Source: an uncultured Thermofilaceae archaeon (GTDB lineage: Archaea; Thermoproteota; Thermoprotei; Thermofilales; Thermofilaceae). From it: a stretch of 64,000 bases of DNA. The notes below the pieces were generated by a model that saw only the letters and a list, made by a program, of their open reading frames with translations, ran no database searches and was not told the origin of the DNA. Location: positions 62,001 through 126,000 of the forward strand of contig CALHPJ010000018.1 of NCBI GenBank assembly GCA_938036345.1, in the 5' to 3' direction. The position numbers and the translations under genes were made by a program. Positions 34,725-42,718 of the stretch are shown here, piece after piece (positions within the stretch are counted from its first letter, which is position 1; every line of letters starts with the position of its first letter).

Positions 34725-35941
34725 TCGGAGTGGAATTTCTATTCGCGTCTCCAGATGAGATAAAAAACGGTAAGACCACAGACATATATTTTGGGCGAAC
34801 TTTAAAGGTTCTTGAAAGGGAGAACATAGCTTCAACGGAGGTTTATGCCGAAGTGACAGCGAGCGCGATACCTCGTGGATACAAATGGGCAATCTACGCA
34901 GGTTTAAGGGAAGTGCTGAAACTCCTTGAGGGCAGGGATGTTTCGGTCTATTCGATGCCGGAGTGCACGCTCTTCCACCCAATCGACGTAAATGGAGTGA
35001 AAACACCCGTAATGGCCGTAGAGGGTCCCTATAGGGAGTTTGCCGTTTTCGAAACCGCGCTTCTCGGTTTCCTAGCTTCGGCCTCTGGAGTCGTCACCAA
35101 GGCGGCAAGAGTTAGGAAGGCGGCTCGCGATCGTCTGGTGCTCTCCTTCGGGGCACGACGTACCCACCCGGCGATAGCACCGTTTGTAGATTACTACGCG
35201 TACATAGGCGGCTGTGACGGGGTTTCCTGCGTCAAGGGAGCCGAACTGCTTAATATAGCACCGTCAGGTACTATGCCTCACAGCCTTATGGTGATATTCA
35301 GGGCTGTTAGAGGTGATCACGTTGAAGCTTGGGTGGCTTTCGATAAGCATGTTGAGCCAGAAGTGCCTAGAATAGTGCTTGCCGACACATTCTGGGATGA
35401 AACAGAAGAGGCCCTGAAAGCGGCAGAAGTGCTTGGGCTAAAGTTATGGGGTGTCAGGCTCGATACACCTGGCAGCAGGCGGGGGGATATGGCTTCCATT
35501 GTAAGAGAGGTGAAATGGAAGCTGCGAACCGCCGGTTACAGCCATATAAAGGTAGTCGTATCAGGTGGGCTCGATGAGAACGTGATACCAGAGCTCATTG
35601 AGGCTGGCGCTGACGCATTCGGCGTCGGCTCAGCTATAGCTAACGCTCCCTTCGTAGATTACGCCATGGATATTACAGCTGTCAAGGTCGGAGGTGAATG
35701 GATTGCGGTATCTAAAAGAGGTAAATTCAGTGGCCGTAAGCAGGTCTATAGGTGCTGGAATTGCCTTAAAGACGTAGTGGCTCTCGCTGACGAAAGCGTG
35801 GAAAGATGCCCGAGTTGCGGCGGCCCCGTCGAGCCGCTGTTAACTAAGGTGATGGAAAGAGGCAGAATTCTCGTGGAAAGAGAATCGCCGGAAAACCTGC
35901 GTAAGCGTGTACTGACGCAGATTCAGAAGGCGGAGCTATAA
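34721..35941 (+). CDS. pncB: Nicotinate phosphoribosyltransferase
   Basis: NAD salvage enzyme that makes nicotinate mononucleotide from nicotinate, PRPP and ATP. 406 residues. The archaeal form is recognised by DIYFGRTLKVLERE near residue 21, the substrate-loop VLSFGARRTHPAIAPFVDYY near 145, PSGTMPHSLMVIF near 181 and LDTPGSRRGD near 247. Barrel strands VVVSGGLDENVIPELIEAGA and DAFGVGSAI follow. A zinc ribbon CWNCLKD...CPSCGG closes the domain near 343-364. Coupled by a four-base overlap to the upstream regulator. Confidence 0.9.
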   Translation: MIGVEFLFASPDEIKNGKTTDIYFGRTLKVLERENIASTEVYAEVTASAIPRGYKWAIYAGLREVLKLLEGRDVSVYSMPECTLFHPIDVNGVKTPVMAVEGPYREFAVFETALLGFLASASGVVTKAARVRKAARDRLVLSFGARRTHPAIAPFVDYYAYIGGCDGVSCVKGAELLNIAPSGTMPHSLMVIFRAVRGDHVEAWVAFDKHVEPEVPRIVLADTFWDETEEALKAAEVLGLKLWGVRLDTPGSRRGDMASIVREVKWKLRTAGYSHIKVVVSGGLDENVIPELIEAGADAFGVGSAIANAPFVDYAMDITAVKVGGEWIAVSKRGKFSGRKQVYRCWNCLKDVVALADESVERCPSCGGPVEPLLTKVMERGRILVERESPENLRKRVLTQIQKAEL

Positions 35942-36107
35942 GGCCGACTTATTCTCTTTGCTGAGCCGAGGACGCTGGTGAATGACTTTAAGCCTATCCA
36001 GCTACGAACGTGGTAGTGCATGCTCTATGCTGAAGTTTCCAGGCAAGCTTGATTTCGATAGAATTCGCTCGTGCAAAAGCTTCGGAACTAGCAAAATTAC
36101 CGTGTGA

Positions 36108-36182
36108 TGCGGCCGCCGGGATTCGAACCCGGGTTCTCCGGCGTGGCAGGCCGGCGTCCTAACCAAACTAGACTACGGCCGC
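36108..36182 (-). tRNA. tRNA-Gly(GCC), no intron
   Basis: Complement reading: acceptor GCGGCCG with CGGCCGC, discriminator A (36108), D arm GTCT with GGAC, anticodon stem CCGGC/GCCGG, loop C-T-GCC-A-C, T arm CCGGG-TTCGAAT-CCCGG. It is the only uninterrupted tRNA gene in the window. CCA is not encoded. Confidence 0.95.
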
Positions 36183-36308
36183 CATTTCTGAGCACCGGGG
36201 ATTCAACAGGGTGATATATACTTGCCGCGCCCCGGTTAGCTAGCTCTGAGCGCGTACTTACCGCAGCGAAAGTAAACAATATATCCCCTTTCCTTTAATG
36301 AGGAAATA

Positions 36309-36408
36309 GCCGGGGTCGCCTAGCCTGGTCGAGGGCGCCGGACTCATAATCTAGATCAGTCCGGGATAGGACATCCGGTCAACCCGGGTTCAAATCCCGG
36401 CCCCGGCA
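36309..36408 (+). tRNA. tRNA-Met(CAU), elongator type, with 24-base intron
   Basis: Acceptor GCCGGGG (36309-36315) with CCCCGGC (36401-36407), discriminator A. D arm GCCT/GGGC, anticodon stem CCGGA/TCCGG (36338-36342 with 36374-36378), loop C-T-CAT-A, T arm CCGGG-TTCAAAT-CCCGG. The intron is at 37/38 (36349-36372). The G1-C72 acceptor excludes the archaeal initiator, and the overall acceptor matches elongator Met better than the CAU tRNA-Ile. CCA not encoded. Confidence 0.88.
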
Positions 36409-36468
36409 CTAACCTACTTTATGAATTGCTGGCTGGCCGGCGTTCAGCATATTTTCGCGTATGCTAAT

Positions 36469-37443
36469 TCATCGAAGAGGCGAAGAGGATTCTACTAGCC
36501 TTACCCCCTGTCGCGATATCCCGGTAACTAGCACCTGTTTAGCTAGGTTCTTCAACGCATCGGCTACACGCTCAGCATCCTCTTTCCAGCATAAAGCTAC
36601 TACGAATCCTCCACCGCCAGCGCCGGTTAACTTGGCTCCCAGAGCTCCCGCCTCTCTAGCCGCATGCACTAGCGAGTCGAGCTTAGCGTTAGAGACCCCT
36701 ACCGCGTGAAGCAACCCGTGGTTTATGTTCATTAGTTGACCCACCTTGAAAAAGTCGCCCTCTTCGAGCGCATTTTTAGCTGAATGGGCGAGCTCGCCAG
36801 CTGCATGGTAAACATGCTCAAGTATGTGTGGGTAGCTCTCCTTCAGCGTCAAAACTTTAGCTACCATAGCACCTGTGGATCGCTCGATACCCGAATCGGC
36901 TAGTACCAACCTTATAGGGCTTACATCGCAGCTTATTCGCTGAAAACCTGCCCCCTTTTTGTAGAATATGAGCCCGCCGTACGTTGATACCGTGTTGTCT
37001 ACCCCGCTGGGTTTACCGTGAACCACAGTCTCAGATCTGTAAGCGATTTCGGATATTTTCTCCAAGCTGAGTTCCAGTTCAAGCAACTTAGCTGTTGCAG
37101 CGGCTGTGGCTACGGCAACGGCGGCGGAGGAACCCATGCCGGCAGCTCGAGGAATGTTTGACTCCACCGTCAAGTTAAGACCTCGAGATCCGCCGGCGAT
37201 ACTGAGGACTTCTCTAGCCGCGATGTAGACTGGATATAGTGGTCCATTTTTTCCGTCTTCGAGGGCAAAGAAAGCTTCACCGTACTCTCTAGAGTTAACC
37301 TTAATCCCTTTGCTGCTAGAAAGCTCAGCTGTTACCTGTGCTTCAATCTCCACAGCAGCCGCGATCGCGGGCTGCCCACCCACTACGAAATGCTCTCCGA
37401 TGAGTATAACCTTGCCCGGGGCTATCGCACGTGCGTTATTCAA
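36469..37443 (-). CDS. mvk: Mevalonate kinase
   Basis: GHMP kinase that phosphorylates mevalonate for isoprenoid and archaeal lipid synthesis. 324 residues. Motif 1 is APGKVILIGEHFVVGGQPAI (residues 8-27), the ATP-binding glycine loop is PRAAGMGSSAAVAVATAAAT near 93-112, and motif 3 is GALGAKLTGAGGGGFVVALC near 281-300. Aspartate and serine in SGVDNTVSTYGG contact the substrate. The start region overlaps the end of the upstream regulator gene by eight bases, so both are co-expressed. Cytoplasmic. Confidence 0.94.
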   Translation of the reverse strand: MNNARAIAPGKVILIGEHFVVGGQPAIAAAVEIEAQVTAELSSSKGIKVNSREYGEAFFALEDGKNGPLYPVYIAAREVLSIAGGSRGLNLTVESNIPRAAGMGSSAAVAVATAAATAKLLELELSLEKISEIAYRSETVVHGKPSGVDNTVSTYGGLIFYKKGAGFQRISCDVSPIRLVLADSGIERSTGAMVAKVLTLKESYPHILEHVYHAAGELAHSAKNALEEGDFFKVGQLMNINHGLLHAVGVSNAKLDSLVHAAREAGALGAKLTGAGGGGFVVALCWKEDAERVADALKNLAKQVLVTGISRQGVRLVESSSPLR

Positions 37444-38035
37444 TTAAATCACCCAAAAACTGGATCAACTTCTCGACTGTTTTTCTGTAATCTTCTCTTT
37501 TGTATAAGTTAATCGTTACTAGAGTTTTTACCAACATGTCATTTGGGCAAACCCCGCCCTCGCTGTAGCATTTTAACAAGGTTTTCTCTACAACTTCCAT
37601 AGTTAGCAAATAAAGCCTACGTATTAGCTCCGCAACTTCTGCGAGTTTGTCTTCACTCAGTTTAGCACCTATTTTGGTTAGAACTACTGCAGCATCCTTA
37701 GCATTTTCCTCAATTAGCGTAGCATACTGTTCGCTACCTGGCACCAACCCCTCTGCAAGCTCGTATGAGACAACGAATCGATGCGCTGTTGCACGGTACC
37801 ATTTCACGACCAAGTTTCGCCGAATTTCCGTTCTCGCAACTGTTACCAGTCCACCTTGTTCAAGCAGGGACAGGTGATGCATGATCGAGGAGACATTCTT
37901 TCCTAAAGCTTTGGCCAGCTGCTGCGGTGTCATTTCTGCAAAACGCAATAGCTGCAAGAGCCTCCTACGGGTCTCGTCTGCGAGCAGCTTCGCCACTTCA
38001 GGGTCTCTGATGATCATAACACCTTTGGAACTCAT
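37436..38035 (-). CDS. ArsR-family winged HTH regulator with C-terminal helical domain
   Basis: Transcription regulator of about 199 residues from the ATG at 38035. An AAAATTTTT element at about 38060-38068 on the complement sits 29 bases before it, which argues against the ATG at 38074. The N-terminal HTH is PEVAKLLADETRRRLLQLLR, MTPQQLAKALGKNVSSIMHH and LSLLEQGGLVTVARTEIRRN, with a basic wing. The C-terminal ~110 residues are helical and carry two cysteines in LKCYSEGGVC. It is followed by and overlaps mevalonate kinase, so a role in isoprenoid regulation is possible. Confidence 0.78.
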   Translation of the reverse strand: MSSKGVMIIRDPEVAKLLADETRRRLLQLLRFAEMTPQQLAKALGKNVSSIMHHLSLLEQGGLVTVARTEIRRNLVVKWYRATAHRFVVSYELAEGLVPGSEQYATLIEENAKDAAVVLTKIGAKLSEDKLAEVAELIRRLYLLTMEVVEKTLLKCYSEGGVCPNDMLVKTLVTINLYKREDYRKTVEKLIQFLGDLIE

Positions 38036-38233
38036 TGAGAATCCCAGAGGAAGGTTGGGAAAAATTTTCCGCATGCCTAGCCAGCGCGCGGCAGCGCTAC
38101 GTTCAACTTTACTAGTTAACGGGAGGCTCCAGCTTTTGAATTAAGAAACTGAGGGCTTGTTTTAAATCAGGATAGTTAAAGTGGGTTTTCCGAGCAAGGA
38201 ATTTAAGTTGCAAAGGTTGTTTTAGAGCTGAGA

Positions 38234-38854
38234 ATGCCTCTTACATGCAGTATTTATGCGTTAAGCAAGCCGCTAAGCCTTAACGAGATTGCCGGAAAAC
38301 TTGAACATGCCTATTGGTCAGCGCAAACCCTGGGAAGCGAGAACATAAGTTACCGGGTAGCTTCAGTGGAGAGGGAAGAAGGGTACCTAACGGCGCTTCT
38401 AGAAGTTTACGCCAACGGGCGACGGCTAGGGAGAAAATTGAAGATCCGGGTCTTAAACTTCAAGGGGCGCACGTACTTGCTCGCCCTTGCCAGTAGAAGA
38501 ATTGCTGGCAAAATCGCGAGATCTATAGCGGGCTTTTTAAGTATAGAAGTTTCCACGGTGGCATTCCAGCAAAGTAAGCTCAGGGAGATTTACGAGGGAA
38601 AAACCGTAAGGTTAATAGTATTTAACATGGTTAGAGTTCCTGGTCTTCGTAAAGTAACCCTTTCAGGAAGCTCGGTAGCTGACACCGACGTCTTCAGAGA
38701 GTATATCGACGTGTGCGAAGTCGGTTACGTGCTATTCGAATGGATGGGAGCTACGATTGGTATCAGTGCATCGGGAACTGTTGTATGCTTATCCAAAATA
38801 AATGAGGAAGCTTTTCTTAAGCTAATAGAAGAGGTAATTCCGATGGTAGCATGA
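38234..38854 (+). CDS. Hypothetical protein upstream of ThpR
   Basis: Unrecognised protein of 206 residues. Alternating strands and helices (EIAGKLEHAYWSAQTLGSEN, YLTALLEVYANGRRLGRKLK, TVRLIVFNMVRVPGLRKVTL) suggest an alpha/beta fold, with no metal motif, no signal peptide and no membrane segment. A TATA-like AATTTAAG near 38198 is about 32 bases before the ATG. The last four bases overlap the start of the 2H phosphoesterase gene (ATGA type), so the two are translationally coupled. A function in RNA metabolism is only suggested by that neighbour. Confidence 0.6.
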   Translation: MPLTCSIYALSKPLSLNEIAGKLEHAYWSAQTLGSENISYRVASVEREEGYLTALLEVYANGRRLGRKLKIRVLNFKGRTYLLALASRRIAGKIARSIAGFLSIEVSTVAFQQSKLREIYEGKTVRLIVFNMVRVPGLRKVTLSGSSVADTDVFREYIDVCEVGYVLFEWMGATIGISASGTVVCLSKINEEAFLKLIEEVIPMVA

Positions 38855-39315
38855 GTACTTATTTCGTTGGAATCTTTGCACCGCTAAAAGGCTTTGATAA
38901 ACTCATACCGAATCCCTACGAGCCCGTTCCACTCGAAGACCGTCACCTTACCCTGGTGTATCTGGGGTCAATCAAACATTTAGGCGATACCAAGAGTTTC
39001 CTCCCGTGTAGTATTCCAATTCCGAAGTTTAAGCTGCTTTTCCGGGGCATTGAACCTTACCCGAGCATGGCTAAGCCGCGCTACCTGGCAGCTAAGCCGG
39101 ATAAAGCGAGTACTAAACAGCTCTATGATTTACGAATGAGAATTCTGGGCTGCCTGAAAGGCGCTGCAGTCGACAAGTATGAAACATTTAGACCTCACGT
39201 TTCTATAGCTTACACTCGTGCAAAGCCTTCTCTAGATTTAATTAGGTGTGTTCGGCGTGCTATTAAAGAAAGCGAAAGCATCGAGGAGTCTCTGGTTGTA
39301 GAAAAAATTCTTTAA
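38851..39315 (+). CDS. thpR: RNA 2',3'-cyclic phosphodiesterase (ThpR/LigT-like 2H family)
   Basis: Predicted hydrolase of 2',3'-cyclic phosphate ends in RNA. 154 residues with the two 2H motifs: RHLTLVYLGS near residues 31-40 (HxT) and RPHVSIAY near 110-117 (HxS). The spacing and length match archaeal LigT-like proteins. It could act in tRNA splicing or repair; the many intron-containing tRNAs here make that plausible, though not shown. Coupled to the upstream unknown gene by a four-base overlap. Confidence 0.85.
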   Translation: MSTYFVGIFAPLKGFDKLIPNPYEPVPLEDRHLTLVYLGSIKHLGDTKSFLPCSIPIPKFKLLFRGIEPYPSMAKPRYLAAKPDKASTKQLYDLRMRILGCLKGAAVDKYETFRPHVSIAYTRAKPSLDLIRCVRRAIKESESIEESLVVEKIL

Positions 39316-39363
39316 TTAAAGCCGAAGCCGGTAAATTTTTGGAGGTGGCTTACCGAAGCCTTA

Positions 39364-39681
39364 CTATGTGAGATCCAGTGCCTGTAGGCCTTCCTCAGCT
39401 AGCTCATTTTGGAGTTCTGGGTGCCTTCGAAAATACTCTACTGCGAAACTGCACACGGGGACTATCTTGAGTCCATTCTCCCTGGCCCAGGCAACCGCGT
39501 GTTGCAGAAGCTTAGTGGCAAGGCCTCTTCCACGGTATTCCGGAGGGGCATATGTCTTGTTAACGTAAAATTTTCCCTCCTTGATTTCATACTGCAAAAA
39601 GGAGTAAGTGCCCGGTGCGAGCCTGATCAGGAACATGCGCTGCTCAGGTCTGTGTAATATTGCAGTTTCCTCGCCACTCAT
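39364..39681 (-). CDS. GNAT-type N-acetyltransferase, YjdJ-like
   Basis: Short acetyltransferase-like protein of about 105 residues from the ATG at 39681 (a longer start at 39771 reaches into the region just before tRNA-Val and has little support). The acetyl-CoA-binding motif is YRGRGLATKLLQHAVAWARE near 59-78, and the closing IVPVCSFAVEYFRRHPE near 82-98 is typical for the YjdJ/NATD1 group, where the cysteine is conserved. The acceptor substrate is unknown. Convergent with thpR. Confidence 0.78.
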   Translation of the reverse strand: MSGEETAILHRPEQRMFLIRLAPGTYSFLQYEIKEGKFYVNKTYAPPEYRGRGLATKLLQHAVAWARENGLKIVPVCSFAVEYFRRHPELQNELAEEGLQALDLT

Positions 39682-39772
39682 ACAAGCAAGAGCTGAGAGT
39701 CTAACCCTTATACGTTTTACTATAGCAGCACCCACGCAAGAGATAAAAATGGAGGGGTAAACAACCTGCAAA

Positions 39773-39874
39773 GGGCCCGTGGTCTAGCGGTTAGGATGTC
39801 CGCCTTACAAGCGTGCCTTAGCAGCCGAGCGCTAAGAGCGCGGGAGGTCCCGGGTTCGAATCCCGGCGGGCCCA
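39773..39874 (+). tRNA. tRNA-Val(UAC) with 29-base intron
   Basis: Acceptor GGGCCCG (39773-39779) with CGGGCCC (39867-39873), discriminator A. D arm GTCT with GGAT, anticodon stem TCCGC (39799-39803) with GCGGG (39840-39844), loop C-T-TAC-A, T arm CCGGG-TTCGAAT-CCCGG. The intron at 39810-39838 (site 37/38) contains the hairpin CTTAGC and GCTAAG around an eight-base loop. CCA is not encoded. Confidence 0.9.
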
Positions 39875-39887
39875 TATAGCCTCTCAA

Positions 39888-40502
39888 CTATTCGCCTTTC
39901 GCATCGTCTGTCCATACCATATCTTGCCCGCTGGTGGGACTAAGTGCTATGCGGAGGGCATCCACTTCATGGCGCGATAGTCTTCTAAGCCTTGTAAAAT
40001 CACCGATGACCACGTTTGCTCTAGCTTCCTCTTCACGTACGAGGTTTACAGGAACTCCTAGCATGCGAATTGAGTCGGTCATTTCCCTGGCTAACTTATA
40101 GCACGCTTGGGTGTATCCCACCTTGCATTGAACGTCTCCTCCCAGTTTGACAAGTTCGGATATCAGTTCGAGGGCTTTACCGGCTTCTCTAATTATGCCA
40201 GTGTAAGCCATAACGTCGTTTACAAGTGCAACAATGCCCATGTTTCTTGCTCCCACGTCGATTCCTATAACTATCTTGCCATTTTTCTCTTCTAATTGGT
40301 ATGCCAACCAGCAAGCGAACAAGGCAACCCGATATCTAGAACACAGGATTTCCTTAGGCACTTCTCTACCGCCATCGCTAACTTCGACGAAGGAGTCCAA
40401 GCTAAGGTCCCTTACTGTTTGAAAAAGTAAGTGGAGAAGGCGTAAATCCGGCGCACGCAAAAGTATGCGCCGCGTTCCTATGGCTTGCTCCAAGCTTCGC
40501 AT
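39888..40502 (-). CDS. RuvC/RNase H-fold nuclease-like protein
   Basis: Protein of 204 residues with the RNase H fold. The first strand is KIVIGIDVGARNMGIVALVN near residues 75-94, closely like the IDPGLRNTG motif of RuvC and YqgF proteins. A possible acidic residue follows in LVREEEARANVVIGD near 160, and the last is RHEVDALRIALSP near 178-190 with the aspartate of the HxxDA motif. The N-terminal 70 residues are extra. It overlaps the end of the upstream RecA-like gene by 25 bases. It may cleave branched DNA, but the catalytic set should be modelled. Not a canonical Hjc. Confidence 0.6.
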   Translation of the reverse strand: MRSLEQAIGTRRILLRAPDLRLLHLLFQTVRDLSLDSFVEVSDGGREVPKEILCSRYRVALFACWLAYQLEEKNGKIVIGIDVGARNMGIVALVNDVMAYTGIIREAGKALELISELVKLGGDVQCKVGYTQACYKLAREMTDSIRMLGVPVNLVREEEARANVVIGDFTRLRRLSRHEVDALRIALSPTSGQDMVWTDDAKGE

Positions 40503-41104
40503 AGTTCAATCATCTTTTTCAACTCCACTCTATCCCTGCTAAGGAGTATACTAGGATATGCCAATTCGCGTTCCTCAACTACAACCTCCCCGTCAATAAC
40601 CTCCAGCCTTAATAGATAGGGCTTTAGAAGCCGGATGTATCGCAGGCCGAGTGGTCCGCCAGTTCTCTGATCCTCTCCGCATACCGTGATGACTTTACCT
40701 GAGCTATCAATAATGCTTGAAAGTAGCTGGGCCTCAGTTAACGCCATACGCATTATATAGCTTTCCTTGAGAACTGCTCTATAGGGAACCACGTTCGCCA
40801 GAAACTCATCCAACACTACGGTCCTATAGGCACCCGCCTTTACTTCTCCAAGGGCTTCGAACACTCTGAGTAGCTCGCTGTAGAAAGATACTGTCTGGAA
40901 AACTTTAACGTCGCTCGGGAGCCTTCTCAGACGTGCGTGCCTTCCGGTACCTATGTATAAGAATGGCCCAGAGCTGTAGGCGACTGACAGGGCTAACCGC
41001 GTTCTCAATGAGCCCGGAGGCCCATAAATAACCATTCCCCTTTTCTCTTCTAAAATCTGCGTTAGCAGGTGGAGTAAGCGTTCAGCCCCCGCTTTTTTGC
41101 GCAT
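40478..41104 (-). CDS. RecA/RadB-like P-loop protein with degenerate Walker A
   Basis: Protein of 208 residues with the small RecA-core layout of RadB-like proteins. The Walker A position reads MVIYGPPGSLRTRLALSVAY (residues 24-43), where the usual G-K-T/S is L-R-T, so the lysine is absent. The Walker B-like strand is AYRTVVLDEFLANVV near 92-106, and a sensor-like strand KVITVCGEDQRTGG follows near 136. It overlaps the membrane protein gene by 23 bases before it and the RuvC-like gene by 25 after. Probably a non-hydrolysing RecA paralogue that helps in repair; this is inference. Confidence 0.6.
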   Translation of the reverse strand: MRKKAGAERLLHLLTQILEEKRGMVIYGPPGSLRTRLALSVAYSSGPFLYIGTGRHARLRRLPSDVKVFQTVSFYSELLRVFEALGEVKAGAYRTVVLDEFLANVVPYRAVLKESYIMRMALTEAQLLSSIIDSSGKVITVCGEDQRTGGPLGLRYIRLLKPYLLRLEVIDGEVVVEERELAYPSILLSRDRVELKKMIELCEAWSKP

Positions 41105-41468
41105 AAAGTGCTATAACTAGCAATGACCCAATAATTATTAGGGTCAAGCCCATTGCGACCGAAAGCTTGACTGCCTCACCGCGAATTTTCCCGCTTCCGG
41201 TATACAGTAAATAGTAGCCAGCCACTATCATGAGGTAGCCGACAAGGGATATTGCCAGTTCTATAAAATTTTGGTAGCTCCTACTTGGCACAGGTCCTAT
41301 GCGGGACGTTACTGCCATAAATTCCTCTGGGCTGTGGAGCATAACATATAGGATGTTAAAAATTCCGCACAGCAGGAATAAGCTAGCGGCAACGATTAAA
41401 GGAGCTAGAGTTTCCGGGGCTAGAATTTTCGCTATAAGTCGCGGAATTTGAGGCATTGCAATCCCCAT
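41082..41468 (-). CDS. Small membrane protein, three transmembrane helices
   Basis: Unrecognised protein of 128 residues. Hydrophobic segments are near 18-44 (LAPLIVAASLFLLCGIFNIL), 67-90 (FIELAISLVGYLMIVAGYYL) and 100-122 (LSVAMGLTLIIIGSLLVIAL), with short polar loops and no metal motifs. It is first in a set of three overlapping genes that continue with the RecA-like and RuvC-like proteins. The overlap alone does not make a functional link certain. Confidence 0.6.
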   Translation of the reverse strand: MGIAMPQIPRLIAKILAPETLAPLIVAASLFLLCGIFNILYVMLHSPEEFMAVTSRIGPVPSRSYQNFIELAISLVGYLMIVAGYYLLYTGSGKIRGEAVKLSVAMGLTLIIIGSLLVIALYAQKSGG

Positions 41469-41540
41469 TCCTCTACAGATATAAACTTTCGTTTATGCGA
41501 TTGTCTCGAGCCTTTTATGCTAGGGTCTTCAAATTCGCTA

Positions 41541-42398
41541 CTAGGCTGCTGCGGAAAAGGCCAGCGTGCCTAGAAGCATCGCAAGAAGTGTGAATTTTCG
41601 ACCGTTTTCGGCACGCCTTACATCCTGCTTTAGCAGAATATACACTGCTGTGAACAGAAACAATACGTTGGTAATGGACACCAGGGCGGCGTAAAGTGCG
41701 CGTTTTCCTGGTTCATGAAGCAGTGGAAGCGCAGTGAGGCTGAGCAGGACAGCGAATGTAAACAAGGCAGCTGCTAAGGAAGCCGCGAAACGTTGACCCT
41801 TAGTAACAGCGATTGTTTTGATTCCAACTCGCCTGTCACCCTCAAGATCCCTTATACCCTTCAGCACTTCCCTCCCTAAAGTAGCTACAAAAGCTATGAG
41901 CGTGAAGATAATGCATAATAAGGGTATTCGGTATCCGCTAGTAACAGTTGCTCCGAATAGGAAGGGCAGAGAGGTGTCAAAGCTCACAATCAAGTTGCCG
42001 ACGAACCCTGTTCGCTTGTAACGAATATTGTACGCCATACCGCTAGTTACGGCTGCCAGCACTATCATTAGCGGAGCGACTCCGAGGGTTAAGGCGAACG
42101 CTGTTCCGAGCAGCAAAGCTAAGTAGCCGGCCGTGGTCGCCTCCTTTAAGCCGATCTCGCCGGTAACCAGCGGCCGGTTTGGAGCGTTTACTCTGTCTTC
42201 ATCGACATTGTAGACATCGTTGAAGATAAAGAGGCCAGCTTCCACAAATATTGTAGCCGCTATCGCCAATGCGGACTGCAGAGGGGGTATATGCAACCAT
42301 CCCCCAGCTCCAAGCGCGCAACCGGTTACCGTAGCCACCGAGGCTATAATGCCGTGCTCAATTCGGGCAAGTTTGAGGTAAGCGGGTACTTTGCTCAC
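41541..42398 (-). CDS. ubiA: UbiA-family prenyltransferase, probable digeranylgeranylglyceryl phosphate synthase
   Basis: Integral membrane prenyltransferase of 285 residues. The first aspartate-rich motif is IFNDVYNVDEDRVNAPNRPL near residues 58-77, the second is LKGIRDLEGDRRVGIKTIAV near 180-199. Eight or so hydrophobic helices surround them. In archaea this family includes the enzyme adding the second geranylgeranyl chain to geranylgeranylglyceryl phosphate, a key step of membrane lipid synthesis; other UbiA activities such as heme or quinone prenylation cannot be excluded by eye. Divergent from the small zinc-ribbon gene. Confidence 0.85.
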   Translation of the reverse strand: MSKVPAYLKLARIEHGIIASVATVTGCALGAGGWLHIPPLQSALAIAATIFVEAGLFIFNDVYNVDEDRVNAPNRPLVTGEIGLKEATTAGYLALLLGTAFALTLGVAPLMIVLAAVTSGMAYNIRYKRTGFVGNLIVSFDTSLPFLFGATVTSGYRIPLLCIIFTLIAFVATLGREVLKGIRDLEGDRRVGIKTIAVTKGQRFAASLAAALFTFAVLLSLTALPLLHEPGKRALYAALVSITNVLFLFTAVYILLKQDVRRAENGRKFTLLAMLLGTLAFSAAA

Positions 42399-42488
42399 AG
42401 GGTGTTCTCTAAGACCGCTTTAAAACGGCTGCTGTTAATCCAACCGGTAGATTTAAGGACTCCTTTTGTGGTGAAGCTTCAGGTTACC

Positions 42489-42662
42489 ATGTACATAATT
42501 GCTTGTAGTAGGTGTTCCTTTGTGCTTTATGCCGGTGAGAAACCGGTTGATGTGCTAAGGGTTCTCGCCAAGTATGGCGACAAATGCCCCCGGTGCTTAC
42601 GCAGGTTTTCCCTGAAGCCGAAGCAGATACGTGCCCGTGCACGACCTGCCAGAAGCTGCTAA
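42489..42662 (+). CDS. Small zinc-ribbon protein
   Basis: Protein of 57 residues from the ATG at 42489. Two CxxC pairs, IACSRCSFVLYAG near 4-16 and DKCPRCLRRFS near 31-41, make a zinc ribbon, followed by a basic tail KPKQIRARARPARSC. Proteins of this kind in archaea often bind RNA or ribosomes. It lies just upstream of aglB but is likely to end before the aglB promoter; its stop is about 25 bases before the TATA element. Confidence 0.6.
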   Translation: MYIIACSRCSFVLYAGEKPVDVLRVLAKYGDKCPRCLRRFSLKPKQIRARARPARSC

Positions 42663-42686
42663 ACTCCTACCTCAAGTTCAACTACA

Positions 42687-42697
42687 AATTTATTAAT
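42687..42697 (+). promoter_or_regulatory. TATA box of aglB
   Basis: AATTTATTAAT centred 27 bases before the ATG at 42719. This spacing selects 42719 as the start of aglB over the in-frame start at 42584, which lies inside the small zinc-ribbon gene. Confidence 0.6.
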
Positions 42698-42718
42698 TGC
42701 TTTTCGATAGCTCATCTA

